Positions 34,405-43,909 of a DNA stretch of 64,000 bases are shown here, one piece after another. A program made the translations under genes and the position numbers. Within the stretch, counting starts at the first letter, position 1; each line of letters starts with the position of its first letter. The notes under the pieces are model-generated. The model did no database searches, was not told where the DNA came from, and saw nothing but the letters and a program-made list of their open reading frames with translations. The DNA is from Gp6-AA45 sp035652075 (GTDB lineage Bacteria; Acidobacteriota; Vicinamibacteria; Vicinamibacterales; CAVVIG01): assembly GCA_035652075.1 (NCBI GenBank), contig DASREL010000227.1, forward strand, positions 62,001 to 126,000, in the 5' to 3' direction.

Positions 34405-34405
34405 A

Positions 34406-34470
34406 GAAATGCGAATGGCTGAATGCTAATTGCTAAGTTGATTTAGCAATTAGCATTTCGCATTCAGCAC
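34406..34470. repeat. Heptamer hairpin element, GAATGCT/AGCATTC-type unit
   Basis: GAAATGC, GAATGGC(T), GAATGCT, AATTGCT, AAGTTGA (centre), then TTTAGCA, ATTAGCA, TTTCGCA, TTCAGCA. It fills the 70-base gap between ftsH and folP. The AT content is much higher than the genes around it. A 12-base perfect stem (GCTAATTGCTAA / TTTAGCAATTAGC region) forms at the centre. Confidence 0.8.
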
Positions 34471-34474
34471 TTCC

Positions 34475-36381
<1,907 letters not shown>

Positions 36382-36385
<4 letters not shown>

Positions 36386-37755
36386 GCAAAGCCTCCCACA
36401 GCCTTAAATTTCAAGATTAGCACGGCTTGCGAGGCATCGGTGACGCGAAACGCCTCGTCAATTCCGTGTCCCGCGACCCACACGATCCGGTCCCGCTCGT
36501 CGACGACGATCGGGACGAAATCGCGGGTTTCGCGAGCGATTTTTCGGTCCACGAAGTAATCCTGGAGCTTCTTCCGTCCGTGCAGCCCAACCGGGGTAAA
36601 CCGATCGCCTCGGCGGCGATTGCGCACCGCCAGCGCATTACCGATCAGGTCGCGCCGCACGACCGCCGTCGACGCCGTTCTCACATCTGCACTCGCGGCC
36701 GTTCCGGATTCGACGGATACGGCGAACCCGCGTTGGCTGTCGACGACCTCTCCTGGTATAGACAACGGATAGCAAAAAAGGTTCGCCTCCGAACCTTGTG
36801 AACCTGCTGCACCTTTTGAACCTCTTTGCGTTAAGACGAGTCTGCCGCCTTTTCGTTGCACGCGATGACCGGGTGCATCGACCCTCGCGCCGTCTCGCGC
36901 GTCGAGCAGCGCCAAGGCGGCATCCACGTGCTCGAAGCCGACCGGACGACCATCCGCCGCCGTCAGCATCGCGCGCCACACGGCGAGGCGCCGCAGGGCG
37001 AGCGGCGCGCCCTTGAGGTCTTCGACGTGGAGATCCGCGCCGAAGGTTGTCAGCTCGGATTCCAGCCAACTCCAGACGTCGCGCGCGAGTTCGGCTTCGC
37101 GCGCCAGGACGTCGACGATGTTCGGATTGAACTCGGAGGCGAGCAGCGGCAGCAACGTCTCGCGGACGCGATTACGAGGAATCGCCAGGTCGTCGTTGGT
37201 TTCATCCTCCACAAATGGGTGGGAGCCAAGGTAGTCGCGCAGCTCGGCGCGCGTGCACTCCAGCAGCGGTCGAATGATGTCGCCGTTGCGCGGATACATG
37301 CTCGCAAGGCCGCGCGGGCCGGCGCCGCGAATCATCCGCAGCAGGAATGTTTCCGCTTGATCGTCTTTCGTGTGGCCAAGCGCGAGGACGTCGGCGTCGA
37401 GTTGCGCCTGTGCGCGCGCGAACGCGGCGTATCGAGCGCTGCGCGCCGCGACTTCAATCGACTGACGATCGGTCCGGGCACGCGCGGCGACGTCCTCGCG
37501 GTCCACCGTGAGCGGCCGGTGCAGCTGCTCCGCCAATTCGCGGCAGAACTGTTCATCACGATCGGCGGTCGCGCGCAGCTGATGATTCAGGTGGACGAAT
37601 CCCACCAACTTCGCCTCGTTCGCCGCATCGAGCTCCGCGAGGATATGCGCCAGCGCCACCGAATCCGATCCACCTGACAACGCGCACACGACGCGCGTCC
37701 CGGGTCGAATCAGATCGTGCTGGCGAACGAAGCGCCGGACGCGTTGCAACAACAT
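36382..37755 (-). CDS. tilS: tRNA(Ile)-lysidine synthetase TilS
   Basis: 457 residues. It changes C34 of the CAT-anticodon tRNA(Ile2) to lysidine. PP-loop VVCALSGGSDSVALAHIL, then GHTKDDQAETFLLRMIRGAGPRGL and the C-terminal TilS domain (RRRGDRFTPVGLHGRKKLQDYFVDRKI). Start chosen at MLLQRVRRFV; upstream codons read the nonamer repeat. Residues about 309-327 (QRGSKGAAGSQGSEA) come from an inserted nonamer repeat. A CAT-anticodon tRNA gene lies about 110 bases upstream. Confidence 0.95.
36776..36830. repeat. Nonamer repeat insert in tilS
   Basis: Four 9-base units on the plus strand: CGAACCTTG, TGAACCTGC, TGCACCTTT, TGAACCTCT (36790-36825), after an inverted AAGGTTCG (36778-36785). In frame it adds a Gly/Ser/Gln-rich loop to TilS between conserved regions. 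Confidence 0.7.
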
Positions 37756-37854
37756 GGCAGGAGAGGCGGGAGCGGCTGGAGAGGCTGGACGGTTGGCGGG
37801 ATGGTGCGTGCCGGCGTCCATCCTGCCTGTCCCGCCGGTCCTGCCCGTCCCGCC
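37756..37854. repeat. Nonamer hairpin element, GGCGGGANN family, second copy
   Basis: Left arm GGCAGGAGA, GGCGGGAGC, GGCTGGAGA, GGCTGGACG (37756-37791). Right arm CATCCTGCC, TGTCCCGCC, GGTCCTGCC, CGTCCCGCC (37819-37854). It joins the tilS start codon to the tRNA 3' end and could end or process the tRNA transcript. Same unit family as 26409-26497. Confidence 0.78.
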
Positions 37855-37863
37855 CGATCTTAA

Positions 37864-37937
37864 TGCCGGAGGACGGACTCGAACCGTCGACCTAGCGCTT
37901 ATGAGACGCTCGCTCTAACCACCTGAGCTACTCCGGC
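37864..37937 (-). tRNA. tRNA with CAT anticodon (Met or Ile2)
   Basis: 74 bases; acceptor GCCGGAG pairs with CTCCGGC and the discriminator is A; no encoded CCA. D arm GCTCAGGTGGTTAGAGC, anticodon stem AGCGT/GCGCT with loop CTCATAA (CAT at 34-36), variable AGGTC, T arm GACGG-TTCGAGT-CCGTC. The CAT loop fits elongator tRNA-Met and also tRNA-Ile2, whose C34 is made lysidine by TilS, encoded next door. Base pairs G4-C69 and G5-C68 do not settle it. Confidence 0.92.
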
Positions 37938-37957
37938 GTGAACTGCCGATCTTACTA

Positions 37958-38025
37958 GAGGCTCGAGGCTCGAGGCTAGAGGCTCGAGGCTCGAGGCTCG
38001 AGGCTCGAGGCTAGAGGCTGGAGGC
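37958..38025. repeat. GAGGCTC heptamer array
   Basis: Nine full GAGGCTN units (C, C, A, C, C, C, C, A, G at the last base) plus a partial GAGGC. It begins 20 bases before the tRNA 5' end and runs into the stop codon and last residues (LASSL) of the next gene. All units have one orientation, so it is a simple tandem array; GAGGCTCGAGG also holds local CTCGAG palindromes. Confidence 0.85.
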
Positions 38026-38967
38026 GAGACGCATCTTCACGGCGGCCGCGAGCAGCGGAATCATGATCTCGTGGTGACCGACGAGCGAGTAGCCGCGGCC
38101 GGTCCCCGCCGTCGGCCGTGCGACGACGTTCGTCTGTGGACGATAGAGACGAACGAAATCGAGATTGACGGTGGTGAGGCCACTCAGCGCGACGCCGCGA
38201 TTGCGCGCGAGCGCGACCGCTTTCAGGAATACCTCGGGCAGGACGACCGCCGATCCGCAATTCAAGTACACGCCCCGCTCGAGCCGCGCGACGTTCGACA
38301 CGAAATACCGGAAATCGCGCAGGCTGCCCTCGCCGATCGCCGATCCCGATGCGTCCGGATGCATGTGGATGATGTCGGTGCCCACGGCGACGTGGACAGT
38401 GACGGGGATATTCAACCGGCCGGCGGCGGCGAGCACGCTGGCGCGCGCATGCTGCGGCTGTTTCGCGTGCAGATATGCGCTCACCGACTGGCCGATACCA
38501 CGCCCCTGCGCCACGCCGTCGTTGATCGCGCCGTTCAGCAGCCGGCCCGTCTCGTCGGCCATTCCGAAACGTCCGGGTCCGAGCGCTTCGTCCACGTCCT
38601 CCGACGTCGCGCCGACCAGGGCGATTTCGAAATCGTGAATGACGGCTGCGCCGTTGGTCGCAATCGCCGACACGACGCCCTGCTCCATGAGATCGATCAG
38701 CACGGGACCGAGCCCGACTTTGATCACGTGTGCGCCAAGCCCCCACACGATCCCGCCGTCGGCGCGTTTCGCGTCAGCGATCGCGGTGGCGACCGCTTTC
38801 AAGTCCGCGGCGGCGAGCATGTTCGGCAGCGCATCCAACCACGTCGCGACCGTCGCCGCGGCGTCGACGGGACGAGCGAAATCTTCCGCGCGTGCTTTGC
38901 TCGCGCGCGACTTCAGTGGGTAGGTCTGCACCGCCGACAGATCGAATTCGTCGTACGAGAACGTCAT
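38011..38967 (-). CDS. Conserved hypothetical protein coupled to queA
   Basis: 318 residues, probably cytoplasmic. Conserved-looking segments: VQTYPLKSRASKARAEDF, IVWGLGAHVIKVGLGPVLIDLM, IATNGAAVIHDFEIALVGATSEDV, VTVHVAVGTDIIHMHPDASG and GVYLNCGSAVVLPEVF. The G-x-G-A-H and D-I-I-H-x-H-P runs suggest a nucleotide- or metal-binding enzyme. I recall similar proteins in deltaproteobacteria, loosely likened to deoxyhypusine synthase, but I cannot support that fold. The start overlaps queA's stop by 4 bases (ATGA). The last residues come from the heptamer array. Confidence 0.75.
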   Translation of the reverse strand: MTFSYDEFDLSAVQTYPLKSRASKARAEDFARPVDAAATVATWLDALPNMLAAADLKAVATAIADAKRADGGIVWGLGAHVIKVGLGPVLIDLMEQGVVSAIATNGAAVIHDFEIALVGATSEDVDEALGPGRFGMADETGRLLNGAINDGVAQGRGIGQSVSAYLHAKQPQHARASVLAAAGRLNIPVTVHVAVGTDIIHMHPDASGSAIGEGSLRDFRYFVSNVARLERGVYLNCGSAVVLPEVFLKAVALARNRGVALSGLTTVNLDFVRLYRPQTNVVARPTAGTGRGYSLVGHHEIMIPLLAAAVKMRLASSL

Positions 38968-40049
38968 AGGATCAGCATCGCGTCGCCGTAGCTGTAAAAC
39001 CGGTACCGCTGCGCGACGGCGGCATCATACGCGGACTTGATGAGCGCGTGCCCGCCAAACGCGGCCACGAGCATCAACAGCGACGATTTCGGCATGTGGA
39101 AATTCGTCAGCAGGCCGCCGATCACGCGAAAGCGGAAACCGGGGTAGATGAACAACGCCGTCGTGCCTCGGCCTGCGACGATGCGGCCGTCGTTCGCCTG
39201 CGCCACCGCTTCCAACGTGCGCGTCGTCGTCGTGCCGACGGCGATGACGCGGCGGCCGTCCGTCAGCGCGCGGTTGATGGCGTCCGCGGCCACGTCGGTG
39301 ATCTCATAGTGTTCGGCTTCGATCGTGTGGTCTTCGACGCGGTCGACGCGGACCGGCTGGAACGTGCCGTAGCCGACGTGCAGGGTGATCTCGGTCATCG
39401 CGACGCCGCGATCGTTGAGCGCCGCGATCAACGTCGGCGTGAAGTGCAGTCCCGCGGTGGGCGCCGCGATGGAGCCGCGCTCGCGTGCGTAGACGGTTTG
39501 GTACCGCTCGTGATCACCGGTCCGATCGGCACGCTTGATGTACGGCGGCAGCGGCACGTGTCCAATCGCATCGATCGCCGCGTCGAGTGTCGTACCATCT
39601 TCGGTCCAGAGCCGGATGATGCGGCGTCCAAAAAACTTCTGCTCGACGACCTCGCCGTGGATCGTGTGCAGCCCGTCGAACACGACCCGAGCTCCAGGGT
39701 GCAATTTTTGCCCCGGGTGCATCAGTGCTTCGTAGCAAAACGAGGTGCCAGAGTACTCAGACACCTCAGACACCTCTGAGGTGTCTGACACCTTGCGGAC
39801 GAGCAGGCATTCGACCGCGCCGCCGGAGGGGACGCGCCGGCCGAGGAGCCGCGCGGGAAAGACGCGCGTGTTGTTGACGACGATCAGGTCGCCGGCGCGC
39901 AGCAGATCGGGAAGCGCGGTGACGTGCGTATGCGTCAGCGATTGGTGTTCGCGGTTGACGGACAACAGACGCGCCGCCAGGCGATCGGCGATCGGTTCCT
40001 GCGCGACGAGCTCGGGTGGTAGGTTGAAGTCGAACTCGCGGACGTCCAT
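38964..40049 (-). CDS. queA: S-adenosylmethionine:tRNA ribosyltransferase-isomerase QueA
   Basis: 361 residues. It transfers and isomerises the SAM ribosyl group onto preQ1 in tRNA to form epoxyqueuosine. MDVREFDFNLPPELVAQEP, NNTRVFPARLLG, PLPPYIKRAD, SIAAPTAGLHFTP, LHVGYGTFQPVR and NFHMPKSSLLMLVAAFGG are hallmarks. A 49-base repeat is inserted in frame after LLVRKV, giving SDTSEVSEVSEYSGT in the N-terminal barrel. queC and queE are about 17 kb away. Confidence 0.97.
   Translation of the reverse strand: MDVREFDFNLPPELVAQEPIADRLAARLLSVNREHQSLTHTHVTALPDLLRAGDLIVVNNTRVFPARLLGRRVPSGGAVECLLVRKVSDTSEVSEVSEYSGTSFCYEALMHPGQKLHPGARVVFDGLHTIHGEVVEQKFFGRRIIRLWTEDGTTLDAAIDAIGHVPLPPYIKRADRTGDHERYQTVYARERGSIAAPTAGLHFTPTLIAALNDRGVAMTEITLHVGYGTFQPVRVDRVEDHTIEAEHYEITDVAADAINRALTDGRRVIAVGTTTTRTLEAVAQANDGRIVAGRGTTALFIYPGFRFRVIGGLLTNFHMPKSSLLMLVAAFGGHALIKSAYDAAVAQRYRFYSYGDAMLIL
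39744..39792. repeat. 49-base GGTGCCAGAGTACTC element in queA
   Basis: Starts GGTGCCAGAGTACTC, has two 9-base CAGACACCT units and ends with the inverted TGAGGTGTCTGACACC. Its near-identical partner (about six mismatches) lies at 52617-52664. The inverted GACACCT/AGGTGTC arms make it REP-like. In queA it stays in frame and adds about 16 residues. Confidence 0.85.
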
Positions 40050-40061
40050 CCGCGATCGATG

Positions 40062-40727
40062 TTAGTGGAGAATGACGCGCGGACCCCAGCCCGCTTTCGC
40101 CTCGCGCCAGTCGTCGCGCAGAATCGTCCAGAGCGCTTGATCGTGATACTCGCCGTCGCGCTGGAACGAGCGGCGCAGGACGCCCTCTTGCACGGCCCCC
40201 AGCTTTCGAAGCGCCCCGTTTGCGCGTCCATTCGGCATGGCGGCGCGCGCCTCGAGCCGGTACACACCGAGCACGTCGAAGGCGAAGTCGACGATCATCC
40301 GCGCGCCTTCCGTAAACACGCCGGTCCCCCAGTATGGCGACGCGAGCGCAAATCCCCATTCGGCGTTGTCGAAACCGGGACCGAGCGAACGGACGCGAAA
40401 CAGTCCGACCGGCGCCTCGCTGCCCCGCGGCACGACGGCGAAGCACGCATATTCGCCCGCGGCGCGCTGACGATCGCTCCATGCGATGAAGCGCTCGAAC
40501 CCCTCGACGGTGGACGGCGGCCGCGAGATGAACCGCGCGACGTCCGCCGTCGTCAGCGCCATGAGGAGCGCCCCCGCGTCGGCCGTCCGCAGCGCGCGCA
40601 GCGCGATCACGTCGCCGCCGAGCGTCGGCAGACACGCGCGCCAGTCGCTGTTCGTCCCGTTCGTCGTGTCGGTCAGCGGCGGCGCGGACGGAGTCGCCTC
40701 GCGCGCCGTCTGAGACGGCATCTTCAA
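40062..40727 (-). CDS. GNAT acetyltransferase, RimJ/RimL type
   Basis: 221 residues. Core from about residue 38: VIALRALRTADAGALLMAL, EWGFALASPYWGTGVFTEGARMIVDFAFD (CoA loop) and RLEARAAMPNGRANGALRKLGAVQEG, the usual RimJ/RimL pattern for acetylating protein N-termini or small amines. The first 35 residues (QTAREATPSAPPLTD) are low complexity and the start could be later. No partner in the neighbourhood explains its substrate. Confidence 0.85.
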   Translation of the reverse strand: MKMPSQTAREATPSAPPLTDTTNGTNSDWRACLPTLGGDVIALRALRTADAGALLMALTTADVARFISRPPSTVEGFERFIAWSDRQRAAGEYACFAVVPRGSEAPVGLFRVRSLGPGFDNAEWGFALASPYWGTGVFTEGARMIVDFAFDVLGVYRLEARAAMPNGRANGALRKLGAVQEGVLRRSFQRDGEYHDQALWTILRDDWREAKAGWGPRVILH

Positions 40728-40740
40728 CGCAGCTACCCGA

Positions 40741-42717
40741 TTATTGTAGTGGGCCCGACTTCAGCGCCGTGCCCCAGACGACGTTCTCGTCGTCGCGAGA
40801 GGTGCCCCACACCACGTTTTCGTCGTCGAACGACGTGCCCCAGACGATGTTCTCGTCGTCGGCCGTGCCCCACACGATGTTGCCATCGTCATCGGACGTC
40901 GCGAAGATGATCGTGTGGTCCTTCAACATCGTGCCCCAGACGATGTTCGAGGCCTTGAGCGTGCCCCAGACGACGTTCGTCCCCCACACGATGTTGCCAT
41001 CGTCGTCCTGACCGAGGACGCGATCGCTCCACACGATGTTGGTGCCCCAGATGATGTTGGTGCCCCACACGATGTTCGAGGCTTTCAACGTCGCCGTTGT
41101 GCCCCACACCACGTTGGTGCCCCAGATGATGTTCGTGCCCCACACGATGTTGTTCGTGTAGACCACCGAGCCTGACATCACGTTACCGCCCCAAATGACC
41201 TGTTGGCCCCAGGGATACGTGATGCTGCCGATCTTCGAGGCCGGCGTCACACCAAGTGAGAGCCACCACGATCCGGTGCGCGCGTCGGTGTCGACGGCAC
41301 GCGCGAGATCGATCGCGCCGGCGGCGTTGATTTCGCCCGCGCCTTGCGTCAGGTAGTCGGCGCCGGCCACCGGGATCGCGCTGAATTCGAGCAGCGCCTT
41401 GACGGCGTTCGCGGTCAGCGGGTGACGATTGTGCAGGCCGTTCTGGTTGTGCGCCTGCAGCATCAATGCGACGACGCCGCTTGTCACGCCGGTCGCCATG
41501 CTGGTTCCGCTGAGCGACAGGAACGCGTTGCCGTTCTTCTGCACGCGTCCGGTCGGCAGCTTCTGATACAGGTACGACGAGGCCGACGAGTCAGACACCA
41601 GGCCATGGCCCGGCGCAACGACATTCGGTTTCGCGAAGGCATCGAACCACGACGGGCCGCGCGAGCTGTACGGCGCGACGATGTCGTCACCGCGCACCGC
41701 GGTGTTCTGCGTCATCACCGCACCGACGGTGATCGCCGATGGCGCGTTGCCGGGCGACGTGATGCCGGTGTAGCCGGTGTCTGGTCCCTTGGTGGCCGCG
41801 GTGTTTGTTCCGGTGATCGGTCCGTGCTGGTTCTGGCCGAAGTTGCCCGCGGCGGTGACGACGATCAGCCCGGACGCGCTCGCCTGTTCGACCGCCTGCA
41901 CCAGCGGATCGTCCGCGGCGGGCGAATAAATCGGATGACCGAGCGACAGGTTGATGATCTGAACGTTCAGGAAACTCTTGTTGGCGATCACGTACTCGAT
42001 CGCCTTGATCACATCGCTCGTCGAGCCATTGCCGGTACCGTCGAGCACTTTGAGGCCGACGAGATGCACATCGGGCGCGATGCCCATGTACTGGTAGCCC
42101 GAGAGCTTGCCGTTGCTGCCGATTAAGCCGGCGATGTGCGTGCCGTGACCGTAGTCGTCGTACGGGGTCGTCGGAATGCCGCCGTGCACGAAATCGTAGA
42201 AGCCGGTGATGCGTCCGCTGAAATCGTCGCTCGGCGCGATGCCCGAGTCGATGATCGCGACACCGACGCCGGTCGCACCGGTCGGCGTCCCGTTCGTCGG
42301 AATCGCGGGGAGGCCGAGCGTTTCGCGAAGCGGATTCGAGATGGCCGTCGTGGTCGTTGTCGTGGCGGTCCGACCGGTCGCTTTCGCGGAGACGACGGCA
42401 TCGAGCGCCAAGTTCTTGATGCAGGAGTGCCCGGCGAGCTCGTCGACGTCGCCGCTGTGCAGGTCGACGGTCAATGCGTCGATGAACGGATGCTCGTTCT
42501 TGATTCGATCGCCATGCAGCTGGAGCGATTGGCGGACGAAGTCTCGACAACCAGGGACGACGCTGATGATGACTTTCTGCGTCGCGCCGCCCTTCGTCAA
42601 CGCCTCGCGCAGGCCGCGATCGACTTTGTGCGCGGTCCCCTGCGCAAAGGCCGGAGTGGACAAAGTCACCGCGGCGATCGCCGTGACGGTCAACAGAGAC
42701 AGACGTCGATGAAGCAT
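40741..42717 (-). CDS. Secreted S8 subtilisin-like protease with C-terminal VWGT repeats
   Basis: 658 residues, signal peptide SLLTVTAIAAVTLSTPAFAQ. Catalytic triad: Asp in VAIIDSGIAPSDD, His in GHGTHIAGLIG, Ser in LSGTSMATGVTSG; an I9-like propeptide region precedes. From about residue 520 the chain carries 13 (N)(I/V)(I/V)WGT-type hexads, several preceded by acidic DDDGN or DDEN. Similar WGT tails are recalled from acidobacterial S8 proteases. The tail may form a beta-solenoid or bind calcium; this is inference. ATG at 42717; earlier in-frame codons lie in AT-rich DNA. Confidence 0.9.
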   Translation of the reverse strand: MLHRRLSLLTVTAIAAVTLSTPAFAQGTAHKVDRGLREALTKGGATQKVIISVVPGCRDFVRQSLQLHGDRIKNEHPFIDALTVDLHSGDVDELAGHSCIKNLALDAVVSAKATGRTATTTTTTAISNPLRETLGLPAIPTNGTPTGATGVGVAIIDSGIAPSDDFSGRITGFYDFVHGGIPTTPYDDYGHGTHIAGLIGSNGKLSGYQYMGIAPDVHLVGLKVLDGTGNGSTSDVIKAIEYVIANKSFLNVQIINLSLGHPIYSPAADDPLVQAVEQASASGLIVVTAAGNFGQNQHGPITGTNTAATKGPDTGYTGITSPGNAPSAITVGAVMTQNTAVRGDDIVAPYSSRGPSWFDAFAKPNVVAPGHGLVSDSSASSYLYQKLPTGRVQKNGNAFLSLSGTSMATGVTSGVVALMLQAHNQNGLHNRHPLTANAVKALLEFSAIPVAGADYLTQGAGEINAAGAIDLARAVDTDARTGSWWLSLGVTPASKIGSITYPWGQQVIWGGNVMSGSVVYTNNIVWGTNIIWGTNVVWGTTATLKASNIVWGTNIIWGTNIVWSDRVLGQDDDGNIVWGTNVVWGTLKASNIVWGTMLKDHTIIFATSDDDGNIVWGTADDENIVWGTSFDDENVVWGTSRDDENVVWGTALKSGPLQ

Positions 42718-43003
42718 GGCTGACCAGAGCACAGCAATTGGATGGCCAATCTCGACTGTTACCCGTAACACTATGAAATTAAAAGATTTAGTCGAAATAA
42801 CTGACTGTATATGACTATATAGTCGTGTACCGAAAATGACCATTAATTCCCTGAAGCACGGCAGATATCACTGTAAACAGGAGCAAAAATCGCAATTACG
42901 GCTTGATGTGCCTATTTGAAACACTTGTCACTCAATCGAACATAAAGTCATCTACAAGAAAATCCCTCCAGCTTGGTGATGGTCTTGCACTTACCGCCGC
43001 GGG
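42718..43003. promoter_or_regulatory. AT-rich divergent intergenic region with two palindromes
   Basis: 286 bases without a gene, markedly AT-rich against 65% GC around it. It carries the divergent promoters of the S8 protease and the FAD oxidoreductase. Two short palindromes stand out: GTTAC-CC-GTAAC (42758-42769) and GACTATATAGTC (42813-42824, perfect). Many -10-like boxes exist, so no single promoter can be chosen. No small ORF with a ribosome site was seen. Confidence 0.55.
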
Positions 43004-43909
43004 ATGCAAATCCCTCGATTCGACGTCGTCGTTGTGGGGGGCGGGCCTGCCGGATTGAGTGCGGCACTCATGCTTGGGCGCTGTCGTCGTCGGGTGTTGC
43101 TCTGCGATGTCGGTGAACCGCGCAACCGGCACTCGCACGCACTCCATGGGTACCTGACGCGCGACGGCATGGAGCCGCGTGCGTTCAACGAACTCGGCCG
43201 CGACGAGTTGCGGAAGTACGACGTCGAGTTCCGTTGCGTCGGCGTCACCCACGCCACGCTGACGGACCACAACTCTTACGCGATCACGTTGGCTGACGAA
43301 AACACGGTGGAGGCCTCGTTTCTGCTGCTCGCCACAGGCGTTATCGACGACCTGCCCGGCATCCCGGGATTTCACGAATGCTATGGGCGCTCCGTCTTCC
43401 ACTGCCCGTACTGTGACGGCTGGGAAGTCCGCGACCGCCACCTCATTGCGTTCGGCATGCCGCGCGACGCATCGGGACTCGCGCTGTCGCTCCTGACGTG
43501 GAGCGGCCGCGTGACGCTCTGCACGAACGGACGCCGCGTCGATCGCGGGACGCGCGATCGTCTCGCCCGCAACGGCATCGCGGTTCGTACCGAATCGCTC
43601 GCGCGATTGGATCACCACGCGGGGGAAATGACCGCCGTCGCGTTCACCGGCGGCGGCTCGATCGCCGCGGACGCGCTCTTCTTCAACACCAACCAGCATC
43701 CGCAGTCGCAGCTCGCCATCCGGCTCGGATGCACGCTCACCCGCGTCGGAACGGTCAAGACCGGATCGCGCTGCGACACCAACGTGCCGCGTGTGTTCGT
43801 CGCCGGCGATGCCTCTCGTGACGCACAGTTCGTCGTCGTCGCGGCGGCCGAAGGCGTCAAGGCCGCGGTCGCCATCAATCGTGCGTTGCAGAGCGAGGAA
43901 GTCCGCTAA
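43004..43909 (+). CDS. FAD-dependent pyridine nucleotide-disulfide oxidoreductase (thioredoxin reductase-like)
   Basis: 301 residues. FAD loop VVVGGGPAGLSAAL near 9-22, redox-active CPYC (HCPYCDGWE) near 130, and VFVAGDAS near 264. Size and motif match small TrxR-like proteins (YumC/HcaD-like relatives), but the NADPH GxGxxA/G loop is weakened (LIAFGMPRDASGLALSLL), so it may use a different partner. The stop (TAATGG) overlaps the next start, so it is co-translated with the transporter. Confidence 0.88.
   Translation: MQIPRFDVVVVGGGPAGLSAALMLGRCRRRVLLCDVGEPRNRHSHALHGYLTRDGMEPRAFNELGRDELRKYDVEFRCVGVTHATLTDHNSYAITLADENTVEASFLLLATGVIDDLPGIPGFHECYGRSVFHCPYCDGWEVRDRHLIAFGMPRDASGLALSLLTWSGRVTLCTNGRRVDRGTRDRLARNGIAVRTESLARLDHHAGEMTAVAFTGGGSIAADALFFNTNQHPQSQLAIRLGCTLTRVGTVKTGSRCDTNVPRVFVAGDASRDAQFVVVAAAEGVKAAVAINRALQSEEVR

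Noticed and set aside
37958..38025. CRISPR array
   Set aside because: Units are 7 bases with no spacers and there are no cas genes; it is a heptamer tandem repeat.
43381..43470. Selenocysteine or lost redox centre in the TrxR-like protein
   Set aside because: The CPYC motif is intact and encoded by normal cysteine codons, with no in-frame TGA.
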